From Symsagittifera roscoffensis (lineage: Eukaryota; Xenacoelomorpha; Acoela; Convolutidae), in NCBI RefSeq assembly GCF_963678635.1, contig NC_087065.1:56262397-56326396 (forward strand): 64,000 nucleotides of DNA, in the 5' to 3' direction. Of this stretch, positions 1 to 12,779 are shown in pieces. A program made the position numbers and the translations under genes. The stretch's first letter is position 1. Each line of letters starts with the position of its first letter. The notes beneath the pieces were generated by a model that was given only the letters and a program-made list of their open reading frames with translations, did no database searches and had not been told where the DNA came from.

Positions 1-500
1 AGACAACTTGACGATATATATTGTGTTACGAAAAAAAAAATTGACCATGCGATACAATCTTCGGTAACGTCTTTTCAACATAAGTATTTATGCTGTTCGC
101 AAATTTTAGAGCGTAATCGAAGTCCTATTGCTTTTCTGAAGTGCCCGTTTTAAATTTTTGACCGCAGTTTTTTGCACGGGATGACGTTCAACTCTTGGAT
201 CCAAAGCTATCTTGGAACGCCTTGAATATTTTTATGTCTGTTGGTTCGAGTCTTAAATTCAAGACTGCAGCTTCGCTATCAAAAGTTGGCTCAGCCCACT
301 TTCCTTGGGTGAATTTTTCAGGAGCAGTTCATTTTTTCCAATTTCAAAACACAGCTTAAGCGCATCATAATATGTTCCATCAACAGAAACAAGCCACAAA
401 TTCGATCGTTACGATCCTATTTTTTCTCGCATGAAACTCAATACGAAGACTCAGAGGCGAGGCGGTGACTCGTTAGAGCAGTGCAAGCTGGCAGACAGAA
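1..500. repeat. Diverged third copy of part of the 3-kb duplicated unit
   Basis: Bases of about 20-480 align by eye with 3230-3790 and 6195-6755. Shared landmarks are a run starting agagcgtaatcga, the block gcagttttttgcacg, and ctgcagcttcgctatc. This copy differs at many sites, whereas the two later copies are almost identical to each other, so it is the older relative. On the minus strand all three share a short open reading beginning DGxYYDALK. I do not recognise a family. Confidence 0.7.
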
Positions 501-1979
501 AAATGGTGTAGGAATATAAAATACGATTAGTATTAATAAAATTACTAATTTTGTTATACCCCTCCGGTCCGTTCAATATCCAATTTAAGGTGCTTGACTC
601 GGAAATTCGCAACTCGGCGGAGGGTCACTACAGTGCAGTCACTGTTGAGCCACCCACAGATTGATATCGTACTTTCTATACAAATAGAGATACAAAACTT
701 GTTAACGATACTCACCAGTCGATTGTTGTTGTCCTTGAGACCCTTGCTGCTGCTCCTTGCACTGCTTGCCGGGCCAATCTTCCGCTCTAAATCCTTGACC
801 TGACCCTTCCAGATTGAGCGCAAATTAGCATTAACGTGCTTCAAAACTCAACCAATCCTACAATACAGGCACCAAAAACAGGCCAAAATTTTGATCGTTA
901 CGATCCTGTTTGATATAAATGCTGGTAAAAACAATACATCTAACATTAACAACTAAGAAGGTCGGATCACATTTCGTCTGGGGTGATGATTTTTAGGTAT
1001 TTTTTATGATTTTTTTCTGTTCTTCTTTATGTTTTTGGTTTGTTCTTAGGTTTTATACTACTTTTTGTTTGGTTTCTCGATATCGTTGAGTGTTTTTGGT
1101 AATACACTGCTCAGTAGACGACGGGACAGCCGATCCTCTCACCCTTCACAATAGGTGAATTTTCGGTCCTAACTAGAATAAAATACTCTTTTTGGGAATC
1201 TGGAAAACTTGCGCGTTCCAAACCACCCTTCCAGCTTTTAGTTAAGGGCCTAATTTAGAGCATCCGCTGGTCATGATACTAAAAAAAGGGTCTGCCGATC
1301 ATGATGCTGAAAAAAATACCTCCAAGAGTGCCCAGAACACCCATGCTTTTGACCGTCTCCACCAAAGCTAGTTCAATGTGTGGTCCATTGAACTACTCGG
1401 GTCATTACTTTTTAAGGTTATCGGCCAAACCAAGCAAATTAACTAAATTACATGCAAAAATAGTGAGCTCATGGCTGGATCTCAATATCCCCAGACCACG
1501 GGGTCACTCGTAAGAACAGGGCTACTACTTAATTAACATAATACTTTTGTTTTTGTTCAGTAGATAAAAATCCTCTTATCCACCGGAGATGGATCAACTT
1601 TTTCCCTCAACTCCTAGCTTCTCATTATCTGAAAACGGAATTAATGTGACTTAATTCAATTCAGGACATCTCAGGGAAAAAAAAGATGAAGTCAGTCTTT
1701 TCCCAAGACCCTTCCGGATTCTTGAATCAGGCCGAAGAGCTATCTTTTTGACGACCAGGAAGGGTAGCAAAATCTTCCGTAAATGTTGCTCCGTAACGGT
1801 TGTAGCTGCCGAATCATTACAATTTACAATGGTTTTCCGCTAATATCTTTGAGAATGATTCCTTTCATCCCTCTTGATATTCGCACGTCTGTGTTATATC
1901 AGCGAAAATCGTTGTTCTTATTTTTGCGGTTTTTCAGTATTCGCGAAAAGTAAAACTGTCACGTGTCTTTACAAACAAA
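501..1979. other. Unassigned AT-rich DNA
   Basis: Short open frames are present on both strands (for example 554-844 minus and 594-803 plus) but they overlap each other and show no recognisable domain. I see no RNA gene or clear transposon end here. Confidence 0.5.
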
Positions 1980-3045
1980 CGAATTTTCAAAATCTCTAAT
2001 GTCAGTCAAAACTGACCTCTACAGTCAAATCTGACCTCAAATCGTTCAATTGATTAGTTAATACCGTTAATTTTTTGAAACAGCCAATTCTCTCACCAAA
2101 ATGTTTCAAATAAAAATTCGTTCCTGCCATGCATTTCAGGCCATTCTGGTCAAAGGTCACAAGATAGTGTGTGTTTGATCCACTTTAGATGGATTAACTT
2201 AAAGTTTAACCTATCTCAAAATAATCGGAAAAAGAACAGTCGAGTAAAAAAAATTCAATAGTCTTGTTAACTGTGGACTGAATAATTTTCAGTAATGCTC
2301 TCACTGTACTTGAGTGGTGGTCAAGAGGATTAAAGGTGTTCAAAAATTTTGTTAGAATCGGGAAAACTTGAACCGTAAGTTAAGTTGAATGGGAAGCTTC
2401 CATAATCAAGTAGGATGGTGTTTTACTTGAACTTCCTGCTTTTTCGAAAATCTGAAGAAATCATTTCAAACCAATATCTTTGAGTACCTTCCTCCGTTCA
2501 CTGACCTGCTCACTTCGAATTTTTGAAAAATTGCATTTCACCCAAAATTAAGACTAAACGTTTTCTCAAGGTCAAACTTCCAAAAATGACCGAATGGCAC
2601 AATTTAAAAACTCACATGTCAGTCAAAATTGAACTCTACAGTCAAATCTGATCTCACTCCGTTCAATTGATTAGTTAATACTGTTAATTTTTTGAAACAG
2701 CCAATTCTGTCACCAAAATGCTTCAAATAAAAATTCGTTTCTGCCATGCATTTCAGGCCATTCTGGTCAATTGTCACAAGATAGTGTGTGTTTGATCCAT
2801 TTTAGATGGATTACTTAAAGTTTACCCTATCTCAACATAATCGGAAAAATGAACAGTCGAGTGAAAAATTACTGTACTTGAGTCGAGCTCAAGAGGATTG
2901 ATGGTACTCAAAAATTTTGTTAGAATCGGGAAAATTTGAACCGTAAGTTAAGTTGAATGGGAAGCTTCCATAATCAAGTAGGATGGTGTTTTACTTGAAC
3001 TTCCTGCTTTTTCGAAAATCTGAAGAAATCATTTCAAACCAATAT
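1980..3045. repeat. Pair of diverged direct repeats of about 430 bp
   Basis: About 1995-2470 and 2615-3040 are direct repeats. Both contain a run starting gtcagtcaaaa, the block tctgccatgcatttcag or a close variant, and then aagtaggatggtgttttac followed by cttcctgctttttcga. The second repeat lies inside the 2,965-bp duplicated unit, so it appears again at about 5580-6005. Family unknown. Confidence 0.75.
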
Positions 3046-5395
3046 CTTCTTTAGAATGACGTTTTGAGTATTGAAAGTCAGGAGTCACCTCATCACAAAT
3101 TCTAGTCAAAACCCTTGAAGTTTTCTAGATGTGGAAAGAATAATGATAAAAAAGATGATTAGTGTTGATTTGCTTAAAATTAAACTCCTTAAGGGTTTTG
3201 TTTCTTGAATAAGAACACACATTTTTACGATATATTTTGTCTTACGAACAAAAAAAATTTCTTCAAAAATTGTTTTGTCATATGATTTTTGCACAAGAAA
3301 TAGTTACCAATAGCCAATTGAAGGGGCATCAAACCGTCTGGTCGCTTTTTTATGCTCCTGTGTCGTGGCTCCAAAACGAAAGGAATGTTAGAAGAAGATG
3401 TTTATGCTTCATAAAGGCTTTCAAAATTATATGTTCGCAATTTTTAGAGCGTAATCGAATTCCTTTTACTTTTCTGAGGTGCTCGTTTTATATTTTTAAC
3501 CGCAGTTTTTTGCACGAGATGACGTTCAACCCTTTGGATCCAAACCTATCTTGTAACGCGTTGTATCTTTCTATGTCTGTTGGTTCGAATCTTAAACTCA
3601 AGACTGCAGCTTCGCTATCAAAAGTTGCCTCAGCCCACTTTCCTTGGGTGAGTTTTTCAGGAGTAGTTCAATTTTTCCAATTTCAAAACACTGTTTAAGC
3701 GCATCATAATATTTTCCATCGACATGCTCCAAGACAAAAAAAATTGCATATTGATTTTTGCTCCTACTGCAGAGGCTAAGAAAGCGGGTAAAGAGGCGAG
3801 ACGAGAGGAAGAATCACCCGAGCCAACTTTGACTATTGGGAGAAAAGCTTCTAAAAGCTGTTCATCATCCAATTTCACATTAGTGACCTTGCTTAGCGAG
3901 TTCCTTACTTTTTTTCGTATCGGTCTAAAAAATCAATTTGCGAAAAACAAGGGCACGTACGCAGAAAATATAGGAGTTTGGGCATGCTAAAACAATTTTG
4001 TTAGGAGGTAAAAACCGTATTGGTCGTCTAGTTGGTCAATGAATTATGAGCTTTTTCAGGATCCTGAATTTTTTTTTGTCCAGCAATTATTTTCGACAAA
4101 ATTCGCCAATCGTTGATCCTGGTATAAGAGAAGCTTTTCTTTTGTTTTTTTGTTTGTTTTGGGGCATATTTTTTGAAGTTGAGTTAATATTGAATTGTAC
4201 TGTGTACCCGTACGAACTGCTTGAAAAAGACCTTATCGCTTGCACAAATCTTATTTGCTTACAAAAAAAACTATCTGAAATTTCTGCATTTCATTCTTCA
4301 AAATTAGTTTGCTGAAGTTGCTTAGACGACAATTTTTGAGAGTTATCAGCTCAAAACGAAGCAATTTTGTCATCTGAAGCCTCTATTTTTCCTTCATCAA
4401 TACTTATTAGTTTTATTCTCTGCTCTAGATCATTCAGAGGCAGGCTTGAAATTTGGGTGGTTGGTTTTGAAGTAAAATGGCTTTTGCTTGATTTTTTTAT
4501 TCATCCAAGAAATCTTGCTTGTGTTTTTTTTGTGTCCACTTCTTTTCGGTTGCTCCAAAACACAAGAAAGACGTTAAAAAAATAAGTTAATTTGTATTAT
4601 ACCTTACATTGTAGATTCAATTTGTCCAATAGAGTTTCAACCAAGGGAATACCCGAGTCCTTTGGTACTTATTTGAGTCGGACATTTGAGATGGCATTAT
4701 TACGATAATTATCAAGCACAAAGTCATTACCTTCTGATGCTATATTAACAGATTTTACATCAACGCATTAAAGATATTGAAACCATAGGACTTTCATGGA
4801 GTCGCTAAGGGAAAAATTTTCACAGCTGGTATGATATCAGCTAAACCAACATCACATCTAATCCACTTTATCATACAAGATGGTATTAAGCAATCTTTGC
4901 TTGCACATTTTTCATTGCTTTTCTTCATCTTGGCGCAGCGTAAGGGTAAAAAAAGTATTTCTTCTAGATTTTATGGGACCGAAATAACCCACTAACAGGT
5001 CTTATCATTAGATGTTGTTATATCATAAAACTATATCAATGACACAAAATACGACGAATTTCTTTAACTGTAAAGATAATTTTTTCGAAAACTAATTGGG
5101 AGATGTGAGCTTCAATGATGATTGTGGAAATGGTACACTAGAAACTCTAAAAGCAAATAATTTTTCCAATACAACAAAAGCCCAATTCTTTGTCATCCTC
5201 ACAAACAAATCCGATCCAATCACTGATCACTGACTCGAAAAGGATCCTGATTTTTTTAACCTCAGTATCAACATCAAACCTTTTTCTGATCATATGCAAA
5301 TCATAGCGACACTCGTTTTTTTGTAACACAAAATCCCATCATGATTACATCTTTAACCAAATCTGCAATCAAGAAAAAAAACTGTGATGCGAAAA
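2431..5395. repeat. Tandem duplication, unit 1 (2,965 bp)
   Basis: The sequence from 2431 recurs at 5396 with a constant offset of 2,965 bp. I noticed only a few differences: a C/T near 2575, a T/A near 3075, a T/G near 3005, and one fewer T in a poly-T run near 4525. The junction at about 5391-5396 follows a gaaaa run, which also occurs where unit 2 ends. No gene is recognisable in the unit. The overlapping 60-153 aa open frames on both strands look like chance frames in AT-rich DNA. Confidence 0.9.
3657..3878 (-). pseudogene. Possible decayed coding fragment in the duplicated unit
   Basis: In the minus-strand frame beginning DGKYYDALKQCFEIGK, the duplicated units and the older copy at 1-500 remain open and share several residues (DGxYYDALKxCFEIGKxELL). 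All then reach the same stop after a shared LQS. An overlapping ATG frame of 73 aa also exists in this interval. The similarity between a diverged and a recent copy hints at former coding sequence. The family is unknown and chance is a realistic alternative. Confidence 0.2.
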
Positions 5396-8359
5396 ACTTC
5401 CTGCTTTTTCGAAAATCTGAAGAAATCATTTCAAACCAATATCTTTGAGTACCTTCCTCCGTTCACTGACCTGCTCACTTCGAATTTTTGAAAAATTGCA
5501 TTTCACCCAAAATTAAGACTAAACGTTTTCTCAAGGTCAAATTTCCAAAAATGACCGAATGGCACAATTTAAAAACTCACATGTCAGTCAAAATTGAACT
5601 CTACAGTCAAATCTGATCTCACTCCGTTCAATTGATTAGTTAATACTGTTAATTTTTTGAAACAGCCAATTCTGTCACCAAAATGCTTCAAATAAAAATT
5701 CGTTTCTGCCATGCATTTCAGGCCATTCTGGTCAATTGTCACAAGATAGTGTGTGTTTGATCCATTTTAGATGGATTACTTAAAGTTTACCCTATCTCAA
5801 CATAATCGGAAAAATGAACAGTCGAGTGAAAAATTACTGTACTTGAGTCGAGCTCAAGAGGATTGATGGTACTCAAAAATTTTGTTAGAATCGGGAAAAT
5901 TTGAACCGTAAGTTAAGTTGAATGGGAAGCTTCCATAATCAAGTAGGATGGTGTTTTACTTGAACTTCCGGCTTTTTCGAAAATCTGAAGAAATCATTTC
6001 AAACCAATATCTTCTTTAGAATGACGTTTTGAGTAATGAAAGTCAGGAGTCACCTCATCACAAATTCTAGTCAAAACCCTTGAAGTTTTCTAGATGTGGA
6101 AAGAATAATGATAAAAAAGATGATTAGTGTTGATTTGCTTAAAATTAAACTCCTTAAGGGTTTTGTTTCTTGAATAAGAACACACATTTTTACGATATAT
6201 TTTGTCTTACGAACAAAAAAAATTTCTTCAAAAATTGTTTTGTCATATGATTTTTGCACAAGAAATAGTTACCAATAGCCAATTGAAGGGGCATCAAACC
6301 GTCTGGTCGCTTTTTTATGCTCCTGTGTCGTGGCTCCAAAACGAAAGGAATGTTAGAAGAAGATGTTTATGCTTCATAAAGGCTTTCAAAATTATATGTT
6401 CGCAATTTTTAGAGCGTAATCGAATTCCTTTTACTTTTCTGAGGTGCTCGTTTTATATTTTTAACCGCAGTTTTTTGCACGAGATGACGTTCAACCCTTT
6501 GGATCCAAACCTATCTTGTAACGCGTTGTATCTTTCTATGTCTGTTGGTTCGAATCTTAAACTCAAGACTGCAGCTTCGCTATCAAAAGTTGCCTCAGCC
6601 CACTTTCCTTGGGTGAGTTTTTCAGGAGTAGTTCAATTTTTCCAATTTCAAAACACTGTTTAAGCGCATCATAATATTTTCCATCGACATGCTCCAAGAC
6701 AAAAAAAATTGCATATTGATTTTTGCTCCTACTGCAGAGGCTAAGAAAGCGGGTAAAGAGGCGAGACGAGAGGAAGAATCACCCGAGCCAACTTTGACTA
6801 TTGGGAGAAAAGCTTCTAAAAGCTGTTCATCATCCAATTTCACATTAGTGACCTTGCTTAGCGAGTTCCTTACTTTTTTTCGTATCGGTCTAAAAAATCA
6901 ATTTGCGAAAAACAAGGGCACGTACGCAGAAAATATAGGAGTTTGGGCATGCTAAAACAATTTTGTTAGGAGGTAAAAACCGTATTGGTCGTCTAGTTGG
7001 TCAATGAATTATGAGCTTTTTCAGGATCCTGAATTTTTTTTTGTCCAGCAATTATTTTCGACAAAATTCGCCAATCGTTGATCCTGGTATAAGAGAAGCT
7101 TTTCTTTTGTTTTTTTGTTTGTTTTGGGGCATATTTTTTGAAGTTGAGTTAATATTGAATTGTACTGTGTACCCGTACGAACTGCTTGAAAAAGACCTTA
7201 TCGCTTGCACAAATCTTATTTGCTTACAAAAAAAACTATCTGAAATTTCTGCATTTCATTCTTCAAAATTAGTTTGCTGAAGTTGCTTAGACGACAATTT
7301 TTGAGAGTTATCAGCTCAAAACGAAGCAATTTTGTCATCTGAAGCCTCTATTTTTCCTTCATCAATACTTATTAGTTTTATTCTCTGCTCTAGATCATTC
7401 AGAGGCAGGCTTGAAATTTGGGTGGTTGGTTTTGAAGTAAAATGGCTTTTGCTTGATTTTTTTATTCATCCAAGAAATCTTGCTTGTGTTTTTTTGTGTC
7501 CACTTCTTTTCGGTTGCTCCAAAACACAAGAAAGACGTTAAAAAAATAAGTTAATTTGTATTATACCTTACATTGTAGATTCAATTTGTCCAATAGAGTT
7601 TCAACCAAGGGAATACCCGAGTCCTTTGGTACTTATTTGAGTCGGACATTTGAGATGGCATTATTACGATAATTATCAAGCACAAAGTCATTACCTTCTG
7701 ATGCTATATTAACAGATTTTACATCAACGCATTAAAGATATTGAAACCATAGGACTTTCATGGAGTCGCTAAGGGAAAAATTTTCACAGCTGGTATGATA
7801 TCAGCTAAACCAACATCACATCTAATCCACTTTATCATACAAGATGGTATTAAGCAATCTTTGCTTGCACATTTTTCATTGCTTTTCTTCATCTTGGCGC
7901 AGCGTAAGGGTAAAAAAAGTATTTCTTCTAGATTTTATGGGACCGAAATAACCCACTAACAGGTCTTATCATTAGATGTTGTTATATCATAAAACTATAT
8001 CAATGACACAAAATACGACGAATTTCTTTAACTGTAAAGATAATTTTTTCGAAAACTAATTGGGAGATGTGAGCTTCAATGATGATTGTGGAAATGGTAC
8101 ACTAGAAACTCTAAAAGCAAATAATTTTTCCAATACAACAAAAGCCCAATTCTTTGTCATCCTCACAAACAAATCCGATCCAATCACTGATCACTGACTC
8201 GAAAAGGATCCTGATTTTTTTAACCTCAGTATCAACATCAAACCTTTTTCTGATCATATGCAAATCATAGCGACACTCGTTTTTTTGTAACACAAAATCC
8301 CATCATGATTACATCTTTAACCAAATCTGCAATCAAGAAAAAAAACTGTGATGCGAAAA
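5396..8359. repeat. Tandem duplication, unit 2 (2,964 bp)
   Basis: This is a near-identical copy of 2431-5395, one base shorter through a poly-T difference. It ends at actgtgatgcgaaaa, after which the sequence changes to a unique A-rich run. The identity implies either a very recent duplication or a false duplication in the assembly. Confidence 0.9.
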
Positions 8360-9079
8360 AAAAAATTTGATTTCATATTTCAACCCCTTCAGCTAGAGCA
8401 ACGTTGATTACTTTATCAAAAGTGGTACAAATGGATAATGGAAGCAATCAATAAGAATCCTTACTAAAGTTACCAAATATCGATCCTCACTTAAACCTTT
8501 GACCTCAAAGGAAGTTTATTTCTTAATTAAGAATATAGCAGCAAAAAAAAACAACAACAGTCTCACCCAATTATCTAAAGATCAATAAAATAAAGCAATT
8601 AGGAAAAACATTTGGATACCTTAATCGACCGAAGTTTTTGGGCCACGATGCTTTAACAATGAAAAAAAAACATTTCTGTTCTCAGTTCATAACTATCCAA
8701 CAATTTACTCAATGAAAAAATTTAACGAAAAAATTTTTGAATCAAACAGAGAATAAGCCACTCTTTTCAGTTTTTGTCTTCAAAGTATGTTCTTTAAAAA
8801 AAACAAGCGACAAACTCGGAATATATCCACAGAAAACCTAACAAATAACAAATTTCAAAATCGTAATTTGGAAAGATATTCGATAAGTAACTGCTGAAAA
8901 AAACAACAGGACCGACAATAATGGTAATATTTTTCTGCAAATTGTTCTAAAACCCCACAAAAAACTTTTCTGCTGTTTAGTACGATAATAAATAAAGAGT
9001 GTACCCAAATTGCTGAAAATTATTATCATTATGTAAATTTGCAACAGCATTTAACAAAGTAGTTTAATATCAAAAAATT
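8360..9079. other. Unassigned AT-rich DNA
   Basis: A/T-rich sequence following the tandem duplication. The single 70-aa minus-strand open frame (8838-9050) is hydrophobic low-complexity sequence with no recognisable family. Confidence 0.5.
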
Positions 9080-9415
9080 ATGAATCACTGGACTTGGAGG
9101 AAAATTACCCAAAGTCCTGTTTTTAATCTTACTAACCGCAAACATCTCAAAAATGAAAACAACTCATCCGATCTAGGTGTTTACGCCAAGCCCCTTGATA
9201 GGCCCTCAACGTTTCAGTATGATTTACCAGATGCAAGCCCGCGCCTCGAAAGTTACGGTTATACTGATGATCATCTTAAATTGACTGCCCAAAATGAAGT
9301 CGTCCAAGTCAACGAAGCTGGAAAATTCGATGAATGGTGTCCTGAAAAACACATGACAACAAATACCATTAAGAGAAAACTGCTAAAACTCAGAAAAATT
9401 CATCAGCGCAATTGA
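9080..9415 (+). CDS. Hypothetical 111-aa ORF
   Basis: An ATG-initiated frame of 111 codons with a mixed, hydrophilic composition (it contains TFQYDLPDASPRLESYGY and a Lys/Arg-rich end). It is less biased than the Phe/Leu/Lys-rich chance frames nearby. I recognise no domain, signal peptide or membrane segment. No splice partner was identified upstream or downstream. It could be a small gene, an exon, or a relic of a mobile element. Confidence 0.25.
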   Translation: MNHWTWRKITQSPVFNLTNRKHLKNENNSSDLGVYAKPLDRPSTFQYDLPDASPRLESYGYTDDHLKLTAQNEVVQVNEAGKFDEWCPEKHMTTNTIKRKLLKLRKIHQRN

Positions 9416-9949
9416 GAAACACTGATTTGCTACCACCAACTGGTCAAAAAGACTTGGGCTTCATCACATTTCTAAATCTAAACTGGATTGAAAACCGCGA
9501 AAGAAGTATTTAAAAGGAAACAATGGCCTTCTCGCAAATAAAATAGATTCTATCCTCAATGTGTTAATGGGCCGAAAAAATTGACTCATATACAGTCTGA
9601 ATATTCCCAAACGCGCACACTGCTCAGAAGCTTGGTCACCAGATAGAGTAAATATGTAATGGTCACAAAGTAATGGCCATTAACCTTGATTACAAATAAA
9701 GACTACTGAAGTTTTACTAAAGACTACTTATAAGTCTTACTTCAATTTTCTTATAACTAAGCCCTTAAGTCGAATTGCAGGAAGTTTTTTGTATTCAACC
9801 GTGATTTCTTCTAAATATGAGATATCTAACAACGTTCCAACCCATAAAGAAGAGAAAATACACAGTGTAGGCGAACACATAGTAAAAAAACAGACATCTA
9901 AGATATTATATAACCTTGTCATCAAACATGGTTTTTTTTTACTGCTTTG

Positions 9950-10070
9950 GGAGAGCTCGGAAAATCTTAAATCAACCTGATCGACCTAAAAAAAAAGGTC
10001 GTCAAAATTTTCGAAAATTTTTTGAAAATCCGCCCCCCCCCCTCGAGAAAATCCTGGATCCGCCCCTGGT
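9950..10070 (-). mobile_element. G/C-tract mini-element, fragment (copy 1)
   Basis: The segment has the shared right-hand end of a dispersed family: a gagctcgga block, a tract reading gacctaaaaaaaaa, then aatccgcccccccccctcg and aaaatcctggatccgcccct. The other half of the element is absent. Other copies lie near 13236, 29350, 30390, 31280, 35520 and 57910. Confidence 0.7.
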
Positions 10071-11690
10071 CTTTTTAAAAAAGTTGAAACGCTTTTTGAG
10101 CAAAACCAAATTGCAAGCCAACTAGCAAAAATTGTCATTTGCGAATGTTTTCTCTTAGTTTTGTTTTCAATGATCTTAGGGAGCTTTTAGCACCAAGCTA
10201 GTCAAAAATTGAAAACATGCGAGGCTCTGAGTATCATTCAGCCTAAAAGGCATCGAGAACTTCCAGTCATTGATTTCATTATGAATACAAAAACAAACTA
10301 AATTTTCAATTTTCGTAGAATTAACTGAATTGTTTGAATATCAATTAATTCTTGAGAGTAACAAAAACATTTCTTATTGATATATGATATCACCTCATTA
10401 AGACATAAAAAAAATTTTCTTTTTCATTTTGTGCCAACAGTAACATTTTGTATAGCCTATCCTGTCTTTTTAAACTGAACTGAACCCTGAAAGATTCTAT
10501 CAGTTACAAAACATCTGATACGAATGAGATCTCAGATCATATCAGTTACAAAGCATCTCAGATCATAAACATCTCAAATGAAATAAAATAACATTTAATT
10601 TCTTTTTCCCCACAATTTTTCATTGTCTCTACAGAGACATGAGTTGTCTCTTGATTTTTTTCAGGGCGCAAAACAATTTAAAAATTTTTGGAAGTCACTA
10701 AACAATCTTCCGTTTCGATCAATAACATCTGAATCCTAATAAAGAAGTTTTGTTTTTCTTTATTCGTACCATTCTAATTGATACAATTTCACCATATTTT
10801 TATTGGCACAAATAAATTGGTTTTAGGAAAATTTTCTGAAATGACCGAAAACCAATGTGACTGGGCAACGCTCGCACGAACTTTGATTGAAACCTAAGAG
10901 TTCACCTCGAAAATAGAAAATATCAAACATTTAAGGCTGACAAAAATTAACAATCAGCAATCTTGCTTTTTATGCAGTTACCTATTGTTTCATACAAAGA
11001 CTGAGCTTACAGTGTAAATTGAAAAACTTTGAAAACAGTGAAACAGTGTAAATCAATTTGGTCAAGGACATCTCCTTAAAACAACAACAAAAAAGCTTTT
11101 TACTCTTTCGTTTCCCATTTTTTTCTCGTAGGTATAAAATTTCCCCCGTAACTAATTTAATTCTTTTTTTTTGTTGTCTTCTCATTCAAAAACTCAAATT
11201 TGAGTACTTATAAAAACCTTTTCTGAAGCTCCATTTTTTTGCTGAAAAAAAGCCAAAATTTGTCATCTTATCAAAAAATTTTAAAATTTAATACTAAAGA
11301 AGAAAAACCGAGCTTTCTATGATTTTTTTTCATCATACAAAACCCTTACGTAGCGAGAAAATGCGAAAACAATTATTGAACATGAAGGAAAAAGCGGAAA
11401 AATTGCGTTTGCAGTTTCAGCTGTCTTGCTTTTAAATCTAGAAAAAAAACTATGTACAATATTTTTTGACCACAAACAACTTACTGGTTTTGTTTTATTT
11501 GCAGATTGTTAACCAGTTGGCGAAACAGTTCAAAACAAACTAAAATAGTTCTTGATTGGTTATTCCATTTGGCTATCGCTAACGTAGCATATTTATTAAA
11601 AACAGCAAAATTAGTACAAAATTAGTAAAAATTGGATAATCAAAAGCAAATATTATGATTGAATGAATGGCGACAGAGTACAAACAGTGT
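10071..11690. other. Unassigned AT-rich DNA
   Basis: No supported gene. Around 10490-10585 a short phrase recurs (cagttacaaa followed by catct, and tctcagatcat twice), a small local duplication of unknown meaning. Confidence 0.4.
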
Positions 11691-11724
11691 ACAATATGTC
11701 GCAGAGAGCCCGAGATGACCAAAA

Positions 11725-12770
11725 ATACTAGTCATACAATTTACATATATGGAAAATTGCTAGTCATACACTTTCCATACAATTCCATACGTACAGAAAA
11801 TTGCATAAAAGGTCTATGATTAGTATTTTTTTCATATATGTCTAGCATGGAAATTGTATGACTAGCATTTTTCCATAAACCAAAAATTTTGATTTTTTAC
11901 ATTTTAATTTCTCAAATTTTTTTGGTTGTGTTCGTAATCGAACACAAATGACATAAACCTTGATTACTCAAACCTAGTAACCAAAGGTTTGGGCGTCTCG
12001 CATTAACAATGCATTGGAAACAGCCTGATATGTGTTACTTCTGTCTCACACAAATAATATAACGAAAGTAATGAACTTTTAAATTTTGGCAAGAAATTTC
12101 AATGATATATATTTACAAAACATGTCATACCAAAAGAAAGAGGAGTTTTAAGCGTTTTTGAAAAAAGTTATGAAGAGAAAAGGCAAAAAAATCCAATATT
12201 AGTATATCCAGGACTTTGTTATACACACAAAAAATTAAATTTTGCATGCAAAACGTTTTTTCAAAAAATGTTTGTTTGAATACGAAAATCAGTTTGCGGT
12301 TGAAAAAAAAGACAATAAAATTTTTGGGGGCAATTTTCAAAAATACTTTGAAAAATTTTTGTCGTCGCCATCAAAAAAATGCTAGTCATACAATTTCCAT
12401 ATATGGAAATTGTTTGACTAGTGTTTTTTTTTCAGAAAACAAAAAAAAAGTCAAAGTTTTCAGTTGTAGCAGCCCAAAAAACGCTTAAATGTTTTGCCAG
12501 CAGTTGAGTTGATTGTTCAAAGCTTTTTTTTCACAAAATTTAAAAAAATGCTAATTATACAATTTCCATATATAGAAATTGTATGATTAGCAGTTTTTTT
12601 CATACCATTTTTTTCCTTTTTTTTATGAACAGATACCAATTTCGATACCAAAACAACTATAAAATACCCTTGAAATTCGATTAAACTCATTTTGCAAAAA
12701 TGTATGAAATTTGTATGACTAGCATTTTTCCATAGACTAAGTGTATGAAATTGTATGATTAGCATTTTCG
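11725..12770. repeat. Cluster of about 44-bp palindromic repeats
   Basis: At least four related palindromes are built from tgctagtcatacaatttcc and its complement. Clear cases are about 12379-12423 (centre ccatatatgg, one mismatch per arm) and about 12549-12592 (tagaaattgtatgattagca on the right arm). Partial or overlapping copies occur near 11725-11790, 11840-11875 and 12706-12770. Between them are A/T-rich spacers. Transcripts would fold into strong hairpins. This could be a miniature hairpin transposon family or an array of protein-binding sites. Confidence 0.75.
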
Positions 12771-12779
12771 GTCTATGGA

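Noticed and set aside
238-262. B-box-like ggttcgagtct as a tRNA or SINE
   Set aside because: No A box at the right spacing and no foldable stems.
3237-3698. 153-aa plus-strand ORF and its exact duplicate at 6202-6663
   Set aside because: They are the same sequence duplicated. The composition is Phe/Ser/Leu-rich, and the minus strand looks more protein-like in the diverged copy.
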